Of a stretch of DNA of 64,000 bases, positions 22,035 to 32,210 are shown in pieces. How positions within the stretch are numbered: position 1 is the stretch's first letter; the number at the start of each line of letters is the position of its first letter. A model generated the notes under the pieces. That model had not been told where the DNA came from. It saw nothing but the letters and a program-made list of their open reading frames with translations, and ran no database searches. Location of the stretch: positions 176,470,001 through 176,534,000 of the forward strand of contig OX465598.1 in the NCBI GenBank assembly GCA_950022295.1. Reading direction: 5' to 3'. The translations under genes were made by a program, and so were the position numbers. Origin of the DNA: Bromus sterilis. Lineage: Eukaryota > Streptophyta > Magnoliopsida > Poales > Poaceae.

Positions 22035-25000
22035 ACCCAAAAACCTGATTATAGGCAATTTACTGCATCTGGCTTACTTGCGTCTATGAAGCCGCCGCCT
22101 TTAAAGGGGGTGCACTATAAGCGGTGGCGCACGAGAGCAGTGTACTGGCTTCAGTCCATGCAATGCTATGACGCCACCAAGGGCAAAGCCGAGGGCGATC
22201 TTAATCCTGCACAGCAGGAGGCTTATGAGAAGATCGATACTCTCTTTAAGGGTTCCCTCCTTGGTATTCTTGATGATTCCATTGTGGATTCATATATGTC
22301 ATTTGATAACGGCAAGGACATGTGGGATGCGCTCGAGGCCAAGTTTGGGGCCTCGGACGCTGGCAGCGAATTGTATGTCATGGAACAATATTATGACTAC
22401 AAGATGACCGATGAGCGCTCTGTTGTTCAACAAGCGCATGAGATACAGTCGCTTGACAAAGAACTTGAGCACTTCAAGTGTGTGTTGCCAGACAAGTTTG
22501 TGGCCGGAGGCATTATTGCCAAACTTCCACATTCGTGGAACAACTTTGCTACTTCTTTAAAACACAAGGGGCAAGAGTTTTGCGTTGCGAATCTCATTGG
22601 GACTCTTGATGTTGAAGAGAAGGAGAGAGCAAAGGATACACGTGCTCGAGTTCCTGAGGGTTGTTCAAGTGCCCATATGGTACATAAAAAGAACTACCAG
22701 ACCAACAAGTTCAACTTCAAGAATAAATCTGGTGGAAAAGGCAAATTTGATAAAAAGAACAAGCCGTCACAGCCTACCAACTTCAAGAAGAATCCTAATA
22801 AGAAGATGGGAGTGTGCCATGTTTGCGGCAGTGAAAAACATTGGGCCTCCAGCTGCCCTATTCGTTACGAGGAGTGCGGACCTGAGAATGGCGGCAAGAC
22901 CGCCATTGTTGTCATTGACACGGAGATGAAAGACTCTGGGTACGTCCCTACAATTCTTTCATTACGTCAGTCTCCTGATTGGTTGATTGATACTGGTGCC
23001 AATGTTCATGTCTGTGCTGACGCCTCTATGTTTTCTTCTTATCAGGTCATAGGGACTTCCCCCGTGCTGATGGGGAACGGGTCATATGCTACTGTTCGTG
23101 GGGTCGGTACAGTGGATCTGAAGTTTACTTCGGGGAAGATCGTGCGACTGAAGAACGTTCATCATGTGCCCCCCATCAATAAAAATCTCGTTAGCGGTTC
23201 GCGTTTGTGTCGAGATGGTTTTAAGTTGGTTTTCGAGTCCAATAAATTTGTAATTTCCAAGTATGGACAATTCATTGGGAAAGGCTATGAATGCGGAGGC
23301 TTGTTCCTCCTTTCTTTGTCAGATATTTGCACCAAAGTTGTTAATCACATTTGTTATGATAATGAGTCCAATGTTTGGCATTCTCAACTCTGTCACATTA
23401 ACTTTGGTAGCATGACGAGGTTAGCTAATATGAGTTTAATTCCGAAGTTTCCTACTGTCAAGGGTTCCAAGTGCCAAGTATGCGTTCAAGCTAAGCAACC
23501 TCGCAAGTCCCATAAGACTGCAGAGGCAAGAGACTTGGCACCACTGGAACTTATACATTCAGACCTCTGTGAGATGAATGGTGTGATGACAAAAGGTGGA
23601 AAGAAATATTTCATGACGTTGATTGATGACTCTACTAGATATTGTTATGTGTATCTTCTGAAATCTAAAGATGAGGCTTTAACTTACTTCAAAAACTATA
23701 AACCTGAAGCAGAGAACCAACTTGATCGAAAGATTAAACGGCTTAGGTCTGATCGTGGTGGAGAATACTTTTCCAATGAATTTGATTTGTTTTGTGCGGA
23801 ACATGGTATAATACATGATAGGACGCCTCCCTATTCACCTCAGTCAAATGGGGTGGCCGAAAGAAAGAACCGAACTCTAACTGATTTGGTTAACGCCATG
23901 TTAGATACTTCGGGTCTCTCCAAGGCATGGTGGGGGGAGGCGCTAATGACTGCATGTCATGTCCTAAACCGAGTTCCCACAAAGACAAAAACTGTTACCC
24001 CATTTGAGGAATGGGAAAGGAAAAGGCTGAAACTCTCTTACTTACGTACTTGGGGCTGTTTGGCAAAGGTCAATATACCGATCCCCAAGAAGCGCAAGCT
24101 TGGACCAAAAACCGTAGATTGTTTTTTGTTGGGTTATGCTTTTCATAGCATTGGCTATAGATTTTTGATAGTAAAATCTGAGGTATCCGACATGCGTGTT
24201 GGTACAATTATGGAGTCGAATGATGCGACTTTCTTTGAGGATATATTTCCTATGAAGGATATGCCTACCTCATCAAACCAGGAGATTCCTACTTTATCTG
24301 GTCAGGATTTAATTGAGATTCCTGAGACCACCATTTTGATAGAACACGTTGAGAATCTTGAGGAGGATGACAATGAAACTCCTATAAGGAGCAAGAGACA
24401 GAGGACTGCAAAGTCCTTTGGTGATGATTTCATTGTGTACGTCGTGGATGACACACCCAACACTATTTCAGAAGCCTATGCATCTCTTGATGCTAACTAC
24501 TGGAAGGAAGCCGTTCGTTGTGAGATGGATTCCATCTTGGCTAACGGAACCTGGGAAATTACTGAACGTCCTTATGTGTGCAAACCTATAGGATGTAAGT
24601 GTGTGTTCAAGAAAAAGCTTAGGCCGGATGGTACTATTGAGAAATACAAATCAAGGCTTGTGGACAAGGGCTATACTCAAAAAGAAGGTGAAGACTTCTT
24701 CGATACTTACTCACCAGTGGCCAGATTGACCACTATGCGGGTGCTACTTTCATTGGCTGCCTCGCACGGTCTTCTCGTTCATCAAATGGACGTTAAGACA
24801 GCTTTCCTCAATGGAGAGTTGGACGAGGAAATTTACATGGAGCAGCCAGATGGTTTTGTAGTACCTGGTCAAGAGGGCAAGGTGTGTAAGTTATTGAAGT
24901 TGTTGTATGGCCTTAAGCAAGCTCCTAAGCAGTGGCACGAAAAGTTTGAAAGGACTTTAACTGCTGAAGGCTTTGTTGTAAACGAGGCCGACAAGTGTGT

Positions 25001-26000
25001 GCACTATCGCCATGGTGGGGGCGAGGGAGTCATTCTTTGTCTATATGTCGACGACATATTGATTTTTGGGACCAACCTCGATTTAAACAAGGAGGTCAAG
25101 GATTTCTTATCTCGCTGTTTTGAGATGAAAGATCTGGGGGTAGCTGATGTTATCTTGAACATCAAGCTATTAAGAGATGATGATGGTGGGATTACTCTGC
25201 TTCAGTCTCACTATGTGGAAAAGGTCTTAAGTCGTTTTGGGTATAGCGACTGTAAGCCCTCTCCAACACCATATGATCCTAGCGTGCTACTTCATAAGAA
25301 TAAACAGATTGCTAGAGATCAACTGAGATACTCTCAGATTATTGGCTCGCTTATGTACTTGGCAAGTGCCATGAGGCCTAACATCTCATTTTCTGTTAGC
25401 AAACCAAGCCGATTTGTGTCAAATCCGGGAGATGATCATTGGCATGCGCTTGAGAGAGTTATGCGATATTTGAAAGGCACTGCGAGCTATGGGATTCACT
25501 ATACTGGGTATCCTAGGTTACTTGAGGGTTATAGTGATTCCAACTGGATATATGATGCTGATGAGATTAAGGCCACAAGTGGGTATTTGTTTACACTTGG
25601 TGGTGGCGCTGTTTCCTGGAAGTCTTGCAAGCAGACCATCTTAACGAGGTCAACTATGGAAGCAGAACTCACAGCATTAGACACATCCACTGTTGAAGCA
25701 GAGTGGCTTCGTGAGCTCTTGATGGACTTACCTGTGGTTGAAAAACCAATACCCGCTATCCTGATGAACTGTGATAATCAAACTGTGATCGTCAAAATAA
25801 ACAGTTCTAAGGATAATATGAAGTCATCAAGACATGTGAAGAGGAGACTGAAATCTGTCAGAAAATTGAAGAACTCCGGAGTTATTACATTGGATTATAT
25901 CCAAACGTCTAAAAATCTGGCGGATCCCTTCACAAAGGGTCTATCACGTAATGTGATAGATAATGCATCGAGGGAGATGGGGTTGAGACCCACCGTTTGA
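21561..26000 (+). CDS. Copia-2 gag-pol polyprotein, with reading frame beginning in the LTR
   Basis: The 1479-codon frame encodes a Copia polyprotein. Gag of the UBN2 type runs from about residue 165 (FTASGLLASMKPPP, then KRWRTRAVYWL). A zinc knuckle, CHVCGSEKHWASSC, lies at about 419. Protease WLIDTGANVHVC is at about 472, with DTGA intact. Integrase has H-H-C-C residues at about 610-645 and the D-D-E set in HSDLCE (about 668), RSDRGGEY (about 730) and GVAERKN (about 766). RT spans about 980-1225 with MDVKTAFLNGE and YVDD (about 1161). RNase H spans about 1323-1457 with YSDSNW, EAELTALD and CDNQTV. All catalytic residues I can check are present. The first 158 codons are LTR sequence. Either this is a deletion fusion, or residues 1-95 form an LTR-encoded exon joined to gag by splicing out 21845-22054. 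True translation may also begin at a lost upstream ATG. Confidence 0.88.
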   Translation: MVPPPRSRSLRRRSSLLHPFFRRAPQEGTAGLRNSASQDPVRERGDQVFGERTRATADSDDYFSDDDFFPDVGSLSINDMGDTNTNTSGFTPAAPYVICSSLFEIMSQVVFLVISLDVILLSTVLVDRMASLICFIIAMDCLSISWIKSYAKLLIYSTTQKPDYRQFTASGLLASMKPPPLKGVHYKRWRTRAVYWLQSMQCYDATKGKAEGDLNPAQQEAYEKIDTLFKGSLLGILDDSIVDSYMSFDNGKDMWDALEAKFGASDAGSELYVMEQYYDYKMTDERSVVQQAHEIQSLDKELEHFKCVLPDKFVAGGIIAKLPHSWNNFATSLKHKGQEFCVANLIGTLDVEEKERAKDTRARVPEGCSSAHMVHKKNYQTNKFNFKNKSGGKGKFDKKNKPSQPTNFKKNPNKKMGVCHVCGSEKHWASSCPIRYEECGPENGGKTAIVVIDTEMKDSGYVPTILSLRQSPDWLIDTGANVHVCADASMFSSYQVIGTSPVLMGNGSYATVRGVGTVDLKFTSGKIVRLKNVHHVPPINKNLVSGSRLCRDGFKLVFESNKFVISKYGQFIGKGYECGGLFLLSLSDICTKVVNHICYDNESNVWHSQLCHINFGSMTRLANMSLIPKFPTVKGSKCQVCVQAKQPRKSHKTAEARDLAPLELIHSDLCEMNGVMTKGGKKYFMTLIDDSTRYCYVYLLKSKDEALTYFKNYKPEAENQLDRKIKRLRSDRGGEYFSNEFDLFCAEHGIIHDRTPPYSPQSNGVAERKNRTLTDLVNAMLDTSGLSKAWWGEALMTACHVLNRVPTKTKTVTPFEEWERKRLKLSYLRTWGCLAKVNIPIPKKRKLGPKTVDCFLLGYAFHSIGYRFLIVKSEVSDMRVGTIMESNDATFFEDIFPMKDMPTSSNQEIPTLSGQDLIEIPETTILIEHVENLEEDDNETPIRSKRQRTAKSFGDDFIVYVVDDTPNTISEAYASLDANYWKEAVRCEMDSILANGTWEITERPYVCKPIGCKCVFKKKLRPDGTIEKYKSRLVDKGYTQKEGEDFFDTYSPVARLTTMRVLLSLAASHGLLVHQMDVKTAFLNGELDEEIYMEQPDGFVVPGQEGKVCKLLKLLYGLKQAPKQWHEKFERTLTAEGFVVNEADKCVHYRHGGGEGVILCLYVDDILIFGTNLDLNKEVKDFLSRCFEMKDLGVADVILNIKLLRDDDGGITLLQSHYVEKVLSRFGYSDCKPSPTPYDPSVLLHKNKQIARDQLRYSQIIGSLMYLASAMRPNISFSVSKPSRFVSNPGDDHWHALERVMRYLKGTASYGIHYTGYPRLLEGYSDSNWIYDADEIKATSGYLFTLGGGAVSWKSCKQTILTRSTMEAELTALDTSTVEAEWLRELLMDLPVVEKPIPAILMNCDNQTVIVKINSSKDNMKSSRHVKRRLKSVRKLKNSGVITLDYIQTSKNLADPFTKGLSRNVIDNASREMGLRPTV
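21845..22054 (+). other. Possible intron across the LTR/gag junction of Copia-2
   Basis: A donor CACC|GTACGT (GTAAGT in the 3' LTR copy at 39665) and an acceptor GATTATAG|GC frame 210 bases with a branch-like GCTAAT about 35 bases before the acceptor. Removing it keeps the frame and joins ...TPAAP to QFTASGL... In the 3' LTR the open frame stops exactly at the donor. This is inference from sequence only. Confidence 0.4.
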
Positions 26001-26557
26001 GTTGTCCAAAGTGGTAACCTACTCTATGTGATCGGAGATCCCGTGAAGTAGAAGTAGGAGACAAGCTGTTGGTCAGCTGAGAGGAGAGTATCCTTATATT
26101 GATTACCCCACTCCGTTATGATGATATAATCTCCTGATCTGCATGGTAGGTTGATATTTATCTTAATGTGTTCCAAGTGGATTATGTATATAAGCAAAGA
26201 TGTCGTCCTGCAGAGCATCTTTTGAGGAATACACCTATATGAGCTTGGCGGTTAAACGTCGCAGTCCATGAGAGTTGGGTGCTCTCTAATAAACTCATGA
26301 AAGGATTTGGAGTATGACGTATAAGCTCCACCCGCGGGGAAGCCTTGCGGCAGCCCAGTATCGATCAAGGGTTTGTGTGAAACTAGATTTACAGAAAGCT
26401 TGCAGTTCAAGGCATAGTACACTATTAAAGTTGTGAACTAGTGCAGCATGAATTCTACGTGGAAGTTCAACTTATCAGTCTCCACTAAAACATCGGTATA
26501 TAAACAATGATTTGGAACAAAAATGATGAGATGAGCCAATGAGACTTTGTGGGGGAT
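26001..26557 (+). other. Copia-2 3' untranslated region with polypurine tract
   Basis: Non-coding sequence between the pol stop and the 3' LTR. The tract TTTGTGGGGGAT (26546-26557) abuts the LTR start TGCTGAATTT and is the expected plus-strand primer. Confidence 0.8.
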
Positions 26558-26826
26558 TGCTGAATTTTACACTCATTTGCTGAGTGGGCCTTTGGCCCAA
26601 AGCACTTTGTAAATTCTGAAATTCTCTTGGCCCATTCATGCATAGCAAGTGGTGGGAAGTTTAGTACCACCTCGCTAGTGGAGGGAGAGCCACACCTCTT
26701 TATAAGGTGAGCTCCACTAGAACTTGTAAGAGCTTGAGAAGAGAAGTGCTACACGCGCGCTCCTCCTCCTCGCTCGCCTCGCCTCGTCACTACGCGCGCG
26801 CGCGCGCGTCGGGTTTCGGGAATGAG
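26558..26826 (+). repeat. Copia-2 3' LTR, left part
   Basis: Matches 21120-21386 with about ten differences. It is cut by the Tekay element after ATGAG (26822-26826), the left copy of that insertion's duplication. Confidence 0.9.
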
Positions 26827-29800
26827 TGTCAGAACCCCAACTAGGGTAAGTGCTAGGGTTTGTTTGATCCCTTTGCATCATGCAAAAATTCCAAAAGAAA
26901 TTCAAAAATGGGGAAAAGAAAAGCCCTGAGAATTTAAATAAATGGCAAGATAAAAATCTTTTTCCAAAAATCATTTGAACATTTGGGAAATTCCTATAAA
27001 TGATGCTGATCATTTTAAAAGTGGTTTGGGTATTTTCCCATGCCCATGGAATATTCAAAATTTCAAAAGGTGCCTTAGAAATTGAACTGAACTCCAATTT
27101 GAATTTAAATTCAAATTGTTTGATTTTCAAAAGTCACCAAAACTTATGAGTGGCTAGCTATATATGTTATAAGCCCACATAAAAGTTTTCATGATTTTAA
27201 AAAATGCTCTGCTATTTTTATTTGGGGCAAAACAAATAACAGAAAAGGAAAACAGAAACAAAAACACAGAGAAAAAAGAAAAACAAAAGCCAGCCCACCC
27301 CCTCTGGCCTTGGGCCCAACTCAACTTCCCCTGGCCCAGTCCACCTGCCCCTTATCGTCTTCTCCGCCGACGCCAGAGCAGGCAGCTCGCCGCCGTGGCG
27401 AGCATGCCCGCGGCTGCCGAGCCACCTAGGCCCTCCCCTTCCTCATCTCCTCGCCACCGCGACGCCTGGACGACCCCAGGTCCATCTCCCCCTCGCTCTG
27501 ACCCCTCCTCTCTCTCTCTCCGACGGATCCCCGTGAAGACCCGAGCGCACCGGAGAGCACCGGCGAGCCCCTGCGCGGCCAACGTCGACGAGCCACCTCC
27601 CCGTCGTGTCCATCAGCTCCGCAGTGGACGTCTTCATCATCCCGTGGAGTCAATCGAGCTGCGGCTCTCTGAAGACGACGGAAGCTTCAACACTCGCACC
27701 GCCGGCCCCCGTGGACCTCGTCGGAAAATTCATCATCGCGCGGTTTCATCTTCACCCGACGCTGGCCGCCGCCATTGTCGTCGTGGCCGAGCTCCACAGC
27801 CTTCCCCGAGACCCCCCAATGGCATGGTTGCATGCAGAAGCCCGCGGGGAGCATAACCGTGCCCGCCAAACCCCACCCCGAGCCGTTTTTGCAACTCCGG
27901 CGAGCACTCCGTCCGGCAACAGTGGCCTCCGGTGACGACGCCATTAGGCCCCCCCTTAATCACCTCTTAACCCCTAACCCTAGTCTATGACAGTGGGACC
28001 CCCAGCCCTAATAACCCCTCTGTTAAGTTAACAGAGAGGGGATTAACCCCACTGAGGCTTACAGGTGGGCCCCTGATGTCAGCCCCCCCCTGTGACATCA
28101 CCCCCACATCAGCATGACGCAATAAAGATTTTCCAGAGAATTAAAAGAATTACAGAAATTCCAAAAAAATAGCCAAACTTCAATAAATCATAGAAAATTC
28201 ATATAAACTCCAAATTGGACAAATAATATATGAAAAATTATCAGAAAAATGCAAGGATTAAGAATATGCAATTTGTTTTCATGTTTGACCATTTTAAAAT
28301 GGGGCAACAGTAGCAAATGTGCATATGAATTAATTTGAATTCAAATTTGAAGTTTGAATTTGCATTCCAAATGTAATATACTTCAATTAAATTGAATTTG
28401 CCACAAATCAGTAACCTTTACATCATGTCACAACTTAACATGTGCTTGAGCATTGTACTTTATTTGTGTCCCCCTTTGTTGATGTTTGTGCCGATAACAG
28501 TGCCTTCAAGACGGTGATCACCCCCGAAGAAGAAGACCACCGTTAAACCCAGTGTATCGTCAGCAAGGCAAGCAAACCCCATTGATCATATCTATAAAAT
28601 CCCAATTCCCTCTCAGTCTCGCTTATGCATGTTTAGGAGATCACTTTGTATCGATTCTACCGCATAGTTGAACCCATATCCGATGCATGACCTATCATCT
28701 TGTCACAGTAGTAAGCAAACCACAATCCTAGCTGACATAGGAGTTGATTGATATCATGTGGCCCCTGCAACTGTTAATGCTTATTGCATGCTTAGTGGTA
28801 CAATAAGGTTGCTTTTGATGTGAGTCGGGATGATGGTGAACATGGTGTTGATGAAAGTGAAACTGTGTTGGTGAATCCACCCTAATACAAGGTGAACGAT
28901 GAGAGGCTGTGTAGGAGTACACAGTGGGTAGTCTCGTTGAACACCGCCTTAAGCACCGAGTTCTTGTATGGTAATCCAAGACAAAGAGTACAACCACACA
29001 TTGGGCTCACTGACCCCTCTCGGCCTAGTACCTTGATCCGTGTCGACGTCCAGGAGTCACATTAGTTCGGGCTTTCCATTTGACATGTGCATAGAAAAAG
29101 AACGAAGGAACTGGTTGCATCATATAGATATGTGGGTGCACCTGTGAGGCAGGAAAACCATCTGCTAGAGGTGGCGTCTCGGTCACTTACATTGTTTGAG
29201 TCCGTTTCGTTGATCCGGCTGGGCTCTCGAGCGGAGGCAAACTCAGATAGTCGACTCCTGGAATAGACCGGTTGTGAGCAAAGTGTCGTGGTGAACATCC
29301 TCGCTGTCACCTCTTGAACGGTGGCGAGACCTGGCGGTAACCGATGGTCATGTGTGTGTAGCTTACACCCTTGCAAGGTTAACAAAACTATTCAAATAGC
29401 CGCGTCCGCGGTTATGGACTACTTGGAACCTGTACCTGATTATTAGACAACTTGAATGGATACTTATAAAACTCGCAAGATAAGCGTGAGTGCTATGGTG
29501 TACTTCCTAGTGGGGAAGTCGAGGAAGTAACCATAGTGGTGTATTGGTTGGAGATGTAGTGGACTCGTGTACGCTTCTTACCTCAAGTCTGGTATTCGTA
29601 GTTCAGGATTAGAAAGTCAAAGCTGGCACTTCTGCATGATGAAACCCCACCTCCCTTTACCTTGATACTTGAGCATGAGTAGTATAGATCTGATGTAAGT
29701 CTTGCTGAGTACAACTTTGTACTCACATTTGCTTATTCTATGTTTTAGATGAGAACCCGGACCCCGATGGAGTCACCTTCGTGAAGCTCGACGTTGATTA

Positions 29801-30519
29801 AGTTAACATAGTACCAGACAGTAGTCTGGTCCCTCGTGGAAGGGAATGTTTGTTTACAAGGCTTCTCTAAGCCATTTGTTAAACTTGTCTATACTCAGAC
29901 CTAATTTGCTTCCGTTGTATGATGTAATGTTGATCACAGACATGTGATCTTTGTATACTCTATGTGTAAGTAAATAAATAAGTACTTTGTAGAGTTATGT
30001 GATGATACCTGCTGTTCATACTAGGCATGTGTGCTGCGTGTATGTTTATAACATGCATGTCTTAGTATGGGTTTTCGATACCTTAGTTGTGATCTGGCTG
30101 GCGGTCTTTTATACACCAAGTGGCCCTTAGATGTTTGCAGCTTGGGGCATCGCGATGCGATTGCTCGTGACTCTGTCACGTGCACACTTTGTTGTATGAT
30201 CGAGCCCGCCCTAGACCCCGACTAAGTGATCGGGCTGGAGTAAGTCTATGTAAGAGTTAGGATCCAATCGATAACATGGTTGAGGCGACTTGTCTATGAG
30301 TATGGGATTCACCACCCATAAGCATTTAGACTTGTGAGAGGACGTTGAGGACCCATCTCAGTTGATCATCCGGCCTGGATGGGATGCCCCTCACGTTTGA
30401 TGCTTTCCGAGAGCGTTCTGTGCTTGACCTTGTCTTCTTAGACAAGTGGGTACGGCTCTCGGCTCTCCATGTGATTGTATCGTGACTGGAATTACATACG
30501 CTAACCCCGGGTCCCGACA
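26827..30519 (+). repeat. Gypsy-2 5' LTR
   Basis: 3693 bases. It contains a GC-rich block (about 27300-27950) with open frames on both strands that recur in the 3' LTR; they show no known domain and I treat them as chance. A CCCCTCTGTTAA/TTAACAGAGAGGGG hairpin lies near 28015-28040. Confidence 0.92.
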
Positions 30520-30523
30520 GACT

Positions 30524-30535
30524 TGGTATCAGAGC
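30524..30535 (+). other. Gypsy-2 primer-binding site, initiator tRNA-Met
   Basis: TGGTATCAGAGC (followed by AGGAC) begins five bases after the LTR and fits the 3' end of plant initiator tRNA-Met exactly. Confidence 0.92.
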
Positions 30536-30992
30536 AGGACTGTCTGTAGGCTTATCAAACCGTTTGTCTAAGTCGAGTCTAGCATTCTATAGTTATATAG
30601 TTACTTGGGTATAAAGGGAACAACGTAAGGCTTCTTTTTCTCCTTACCCTCATCGATCTGAGTTCTGGGTCACCCTTATCTTTTCTACGGGATGATAGGA
30701 CTAGGCTCATCTATGTCTGACTAGAACATCTCGTTGTTTGCCTCCTTGTAGCCGTAGGATAGTTGTGGTCGTCCAGACTCGTCGTTCTGTTGAGTTCCTT
30801 GAGGAAGTTCTGTAAAATCTCCTCGAGGTTGTCTTGTTTTCCATCCCGGTGTAGCCGTTATGCTGCCAGATTTGTTCCAAGTTTCTGTGGATCATTGTCT
30901 TCGCATTATCATCTTTTCCGTCTTCTTCATGTCCTTCTTGTATTTGATTCCATCATACACCCTGTTATGATTGTTGATTTTTATCACACAGG
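30536..30992 (+). other. Gypsy-2 leader
   Basis: T-rich untranslated leader of about 460 bases between the primer site and the gag ATG. A 110-codon frame (30763-31095) shows no domain and overlaps gag, so it is left out. Confidence 0.7.
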
Positions 30993-32210
30993 ATGTCAGG
31001 TGGAACTCGTAGTGCTGTTCGTCGGAATCGAGACCGTGTTCGGAATCGAAATGATGATGAACCTCTACCACCGCCTTCTGCGGCGGAAATCATGATGGAA
31101 GCTGAGAAGAATCGACGTGATCAAACACGCCTTCTGGAGCTCATCGAGCAGAATACCGCTCGTCAGCGTAATGTGGTTGTGAGCATTCAGGACTTCATCC
31201 TCCTCAAGCCACCGGTATTCCGATGTTCTTCTGAGCCCCTTGAAGCTGATGATTGGCTCCGTTCCATCGAGCGTAAGCTTGATACTGCACATGTTGCTCC
31301 CGATGATCGAGTTATATTCGCGGCATACTTTCTGGAAGGTGCTGCTGCTGAATGGTGGGAGAACTATGTTGCGATGCAGCCTGATGGTCACCTAGTGACT
31401 TGGCAAGAGTTCTGTGTTGCCTTTCGAGGGTACCACCTTCTGGATGAGTTGATGGAGCGCAAGAAGGAAGAGTTTTGCAATCTGACTCAAGGAGAGATGT
31501 CCATCCATGAGTATGTGAGAGAGTTCAACCGTCTTGCTCGGTATGACCAAGATGAGATCACCACCGATGCCAGAAAGCAGGCAAGGTTCCGTAAGGGACT
31601 TAGCCCCATCTTTCTTCATGATCTCAACCTCATCAAATTTTCCACCTTTGAGGATTTAGTCAACAGATCCTTCAGAGCTGAGCATGGCAATGAAATTTTC
31701 GAGGAGTCTCGCAAGCATGCTCTTGAGCTTGCTCCTTCTTCAAGTTCAGCCCCTCAGAAACGCCGAATTTGGATTCCAACCAGAGCCATAGCTCGAAACT
31801 TTCTGCAGAGACCAACCTCCAATATATGTCATCCACCCCAACACATTATTCCACCCCGGAATGATGGTGTGCAGCCAAGTAATCCCACTCCTAGCAATTC
31901 AGACAGGGTATGCTTTAAGTGTGATCTTCCAGGCCATTACTATCGTCAATGCCCTCAGGTCTTGATGGCACCACGTCATCCTCGACCTAAGCCTCCAAAT
32001 AAATCCACCACCAAAACCATCCCAGTAAAGCTTTCAGTCACAAGTAGTGGTTATGTGAACCAAATCTCAGTTGAGGAAACCACTGTTGCTTCCGACGTCA
32101 TCCTTGGCACACTCCCAGTGAATCATGTTCCCGCCTCCGTTCTTTTCGATCCAGGAGCTTCTCATTCATTCATGTCAGAGAGTTATGCACTTCGTCATGA
32201 GCCCCTTTGA
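30993..32210 (+). CDS. Gypsy-2 gag and N-terminal protease, truncated by frameshift
   Basis: The 405-residue frame has an arginine-rich N-terminus, then a retrotransposon gag domain (about residues 70-235, with PPVFRCSSEPLEADDWLR, AAYFLEGAAAEWWENY and the WQEFCVAF helix). A CCHC zinc knuckle, CFKCDLPGHYYRQC, lies at about 307-320. The protease motif LFDPGASHSF follows at about 385. Most relatives have D-[ST]-G-A-S-H-S-F, so the residue after the catalytic aspartate is altered to proline. The frame then stops at 32208, while homology continues in the next frame from about 32200 (PFEEMFSP). A one-base loss or gain near 32200 explains this. The gag part alone looks usable. Confidence 0.85.
   Translation: MSGGTRSAVRRNRDRVRNRNDDEPLPPPSAAEIMMEAEKNRRDQTRLLELIEQNTARQRNVVVSIQDFILLKPPVFRCSSEPLEADDWLRSIERKLDTAHVAPDDRVIFAAYFLEGAAAEWWENYVAMQPDGHLVTWQEFCVAFRGYHLLDELMERKKEEFCNLTQGEMSIHEYVREFNRLARYDQDEITTDARKQARFRKGLSPIFLHDLNLIKFSTFEDLVNRSFRAEHGNEIFEESRKHALELAPSSSSAPQKRRIWIPTRAIARNFLQRPTSNICHPPQHIIPPRNDGVQPSNPTPSNSDRVCFKCDLPGHYYRQCPQVLMAPRHPRPKPPNKSTTKTIPVKLSVTSSGYVNQISVEETTVASDVILGTLPVNHVPASVLFDPGASHSFMSESYALRHEPL

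Noticed and set aside
27191..27856. A 221-codon open frame in the Tekay 5' LTR, with a related frame at 35814-36416
   Set aside because: It lies wholly in LTR sequence, is driven by GC content, has frames open on both strands and differs in length between LTRs. No domain is visible.
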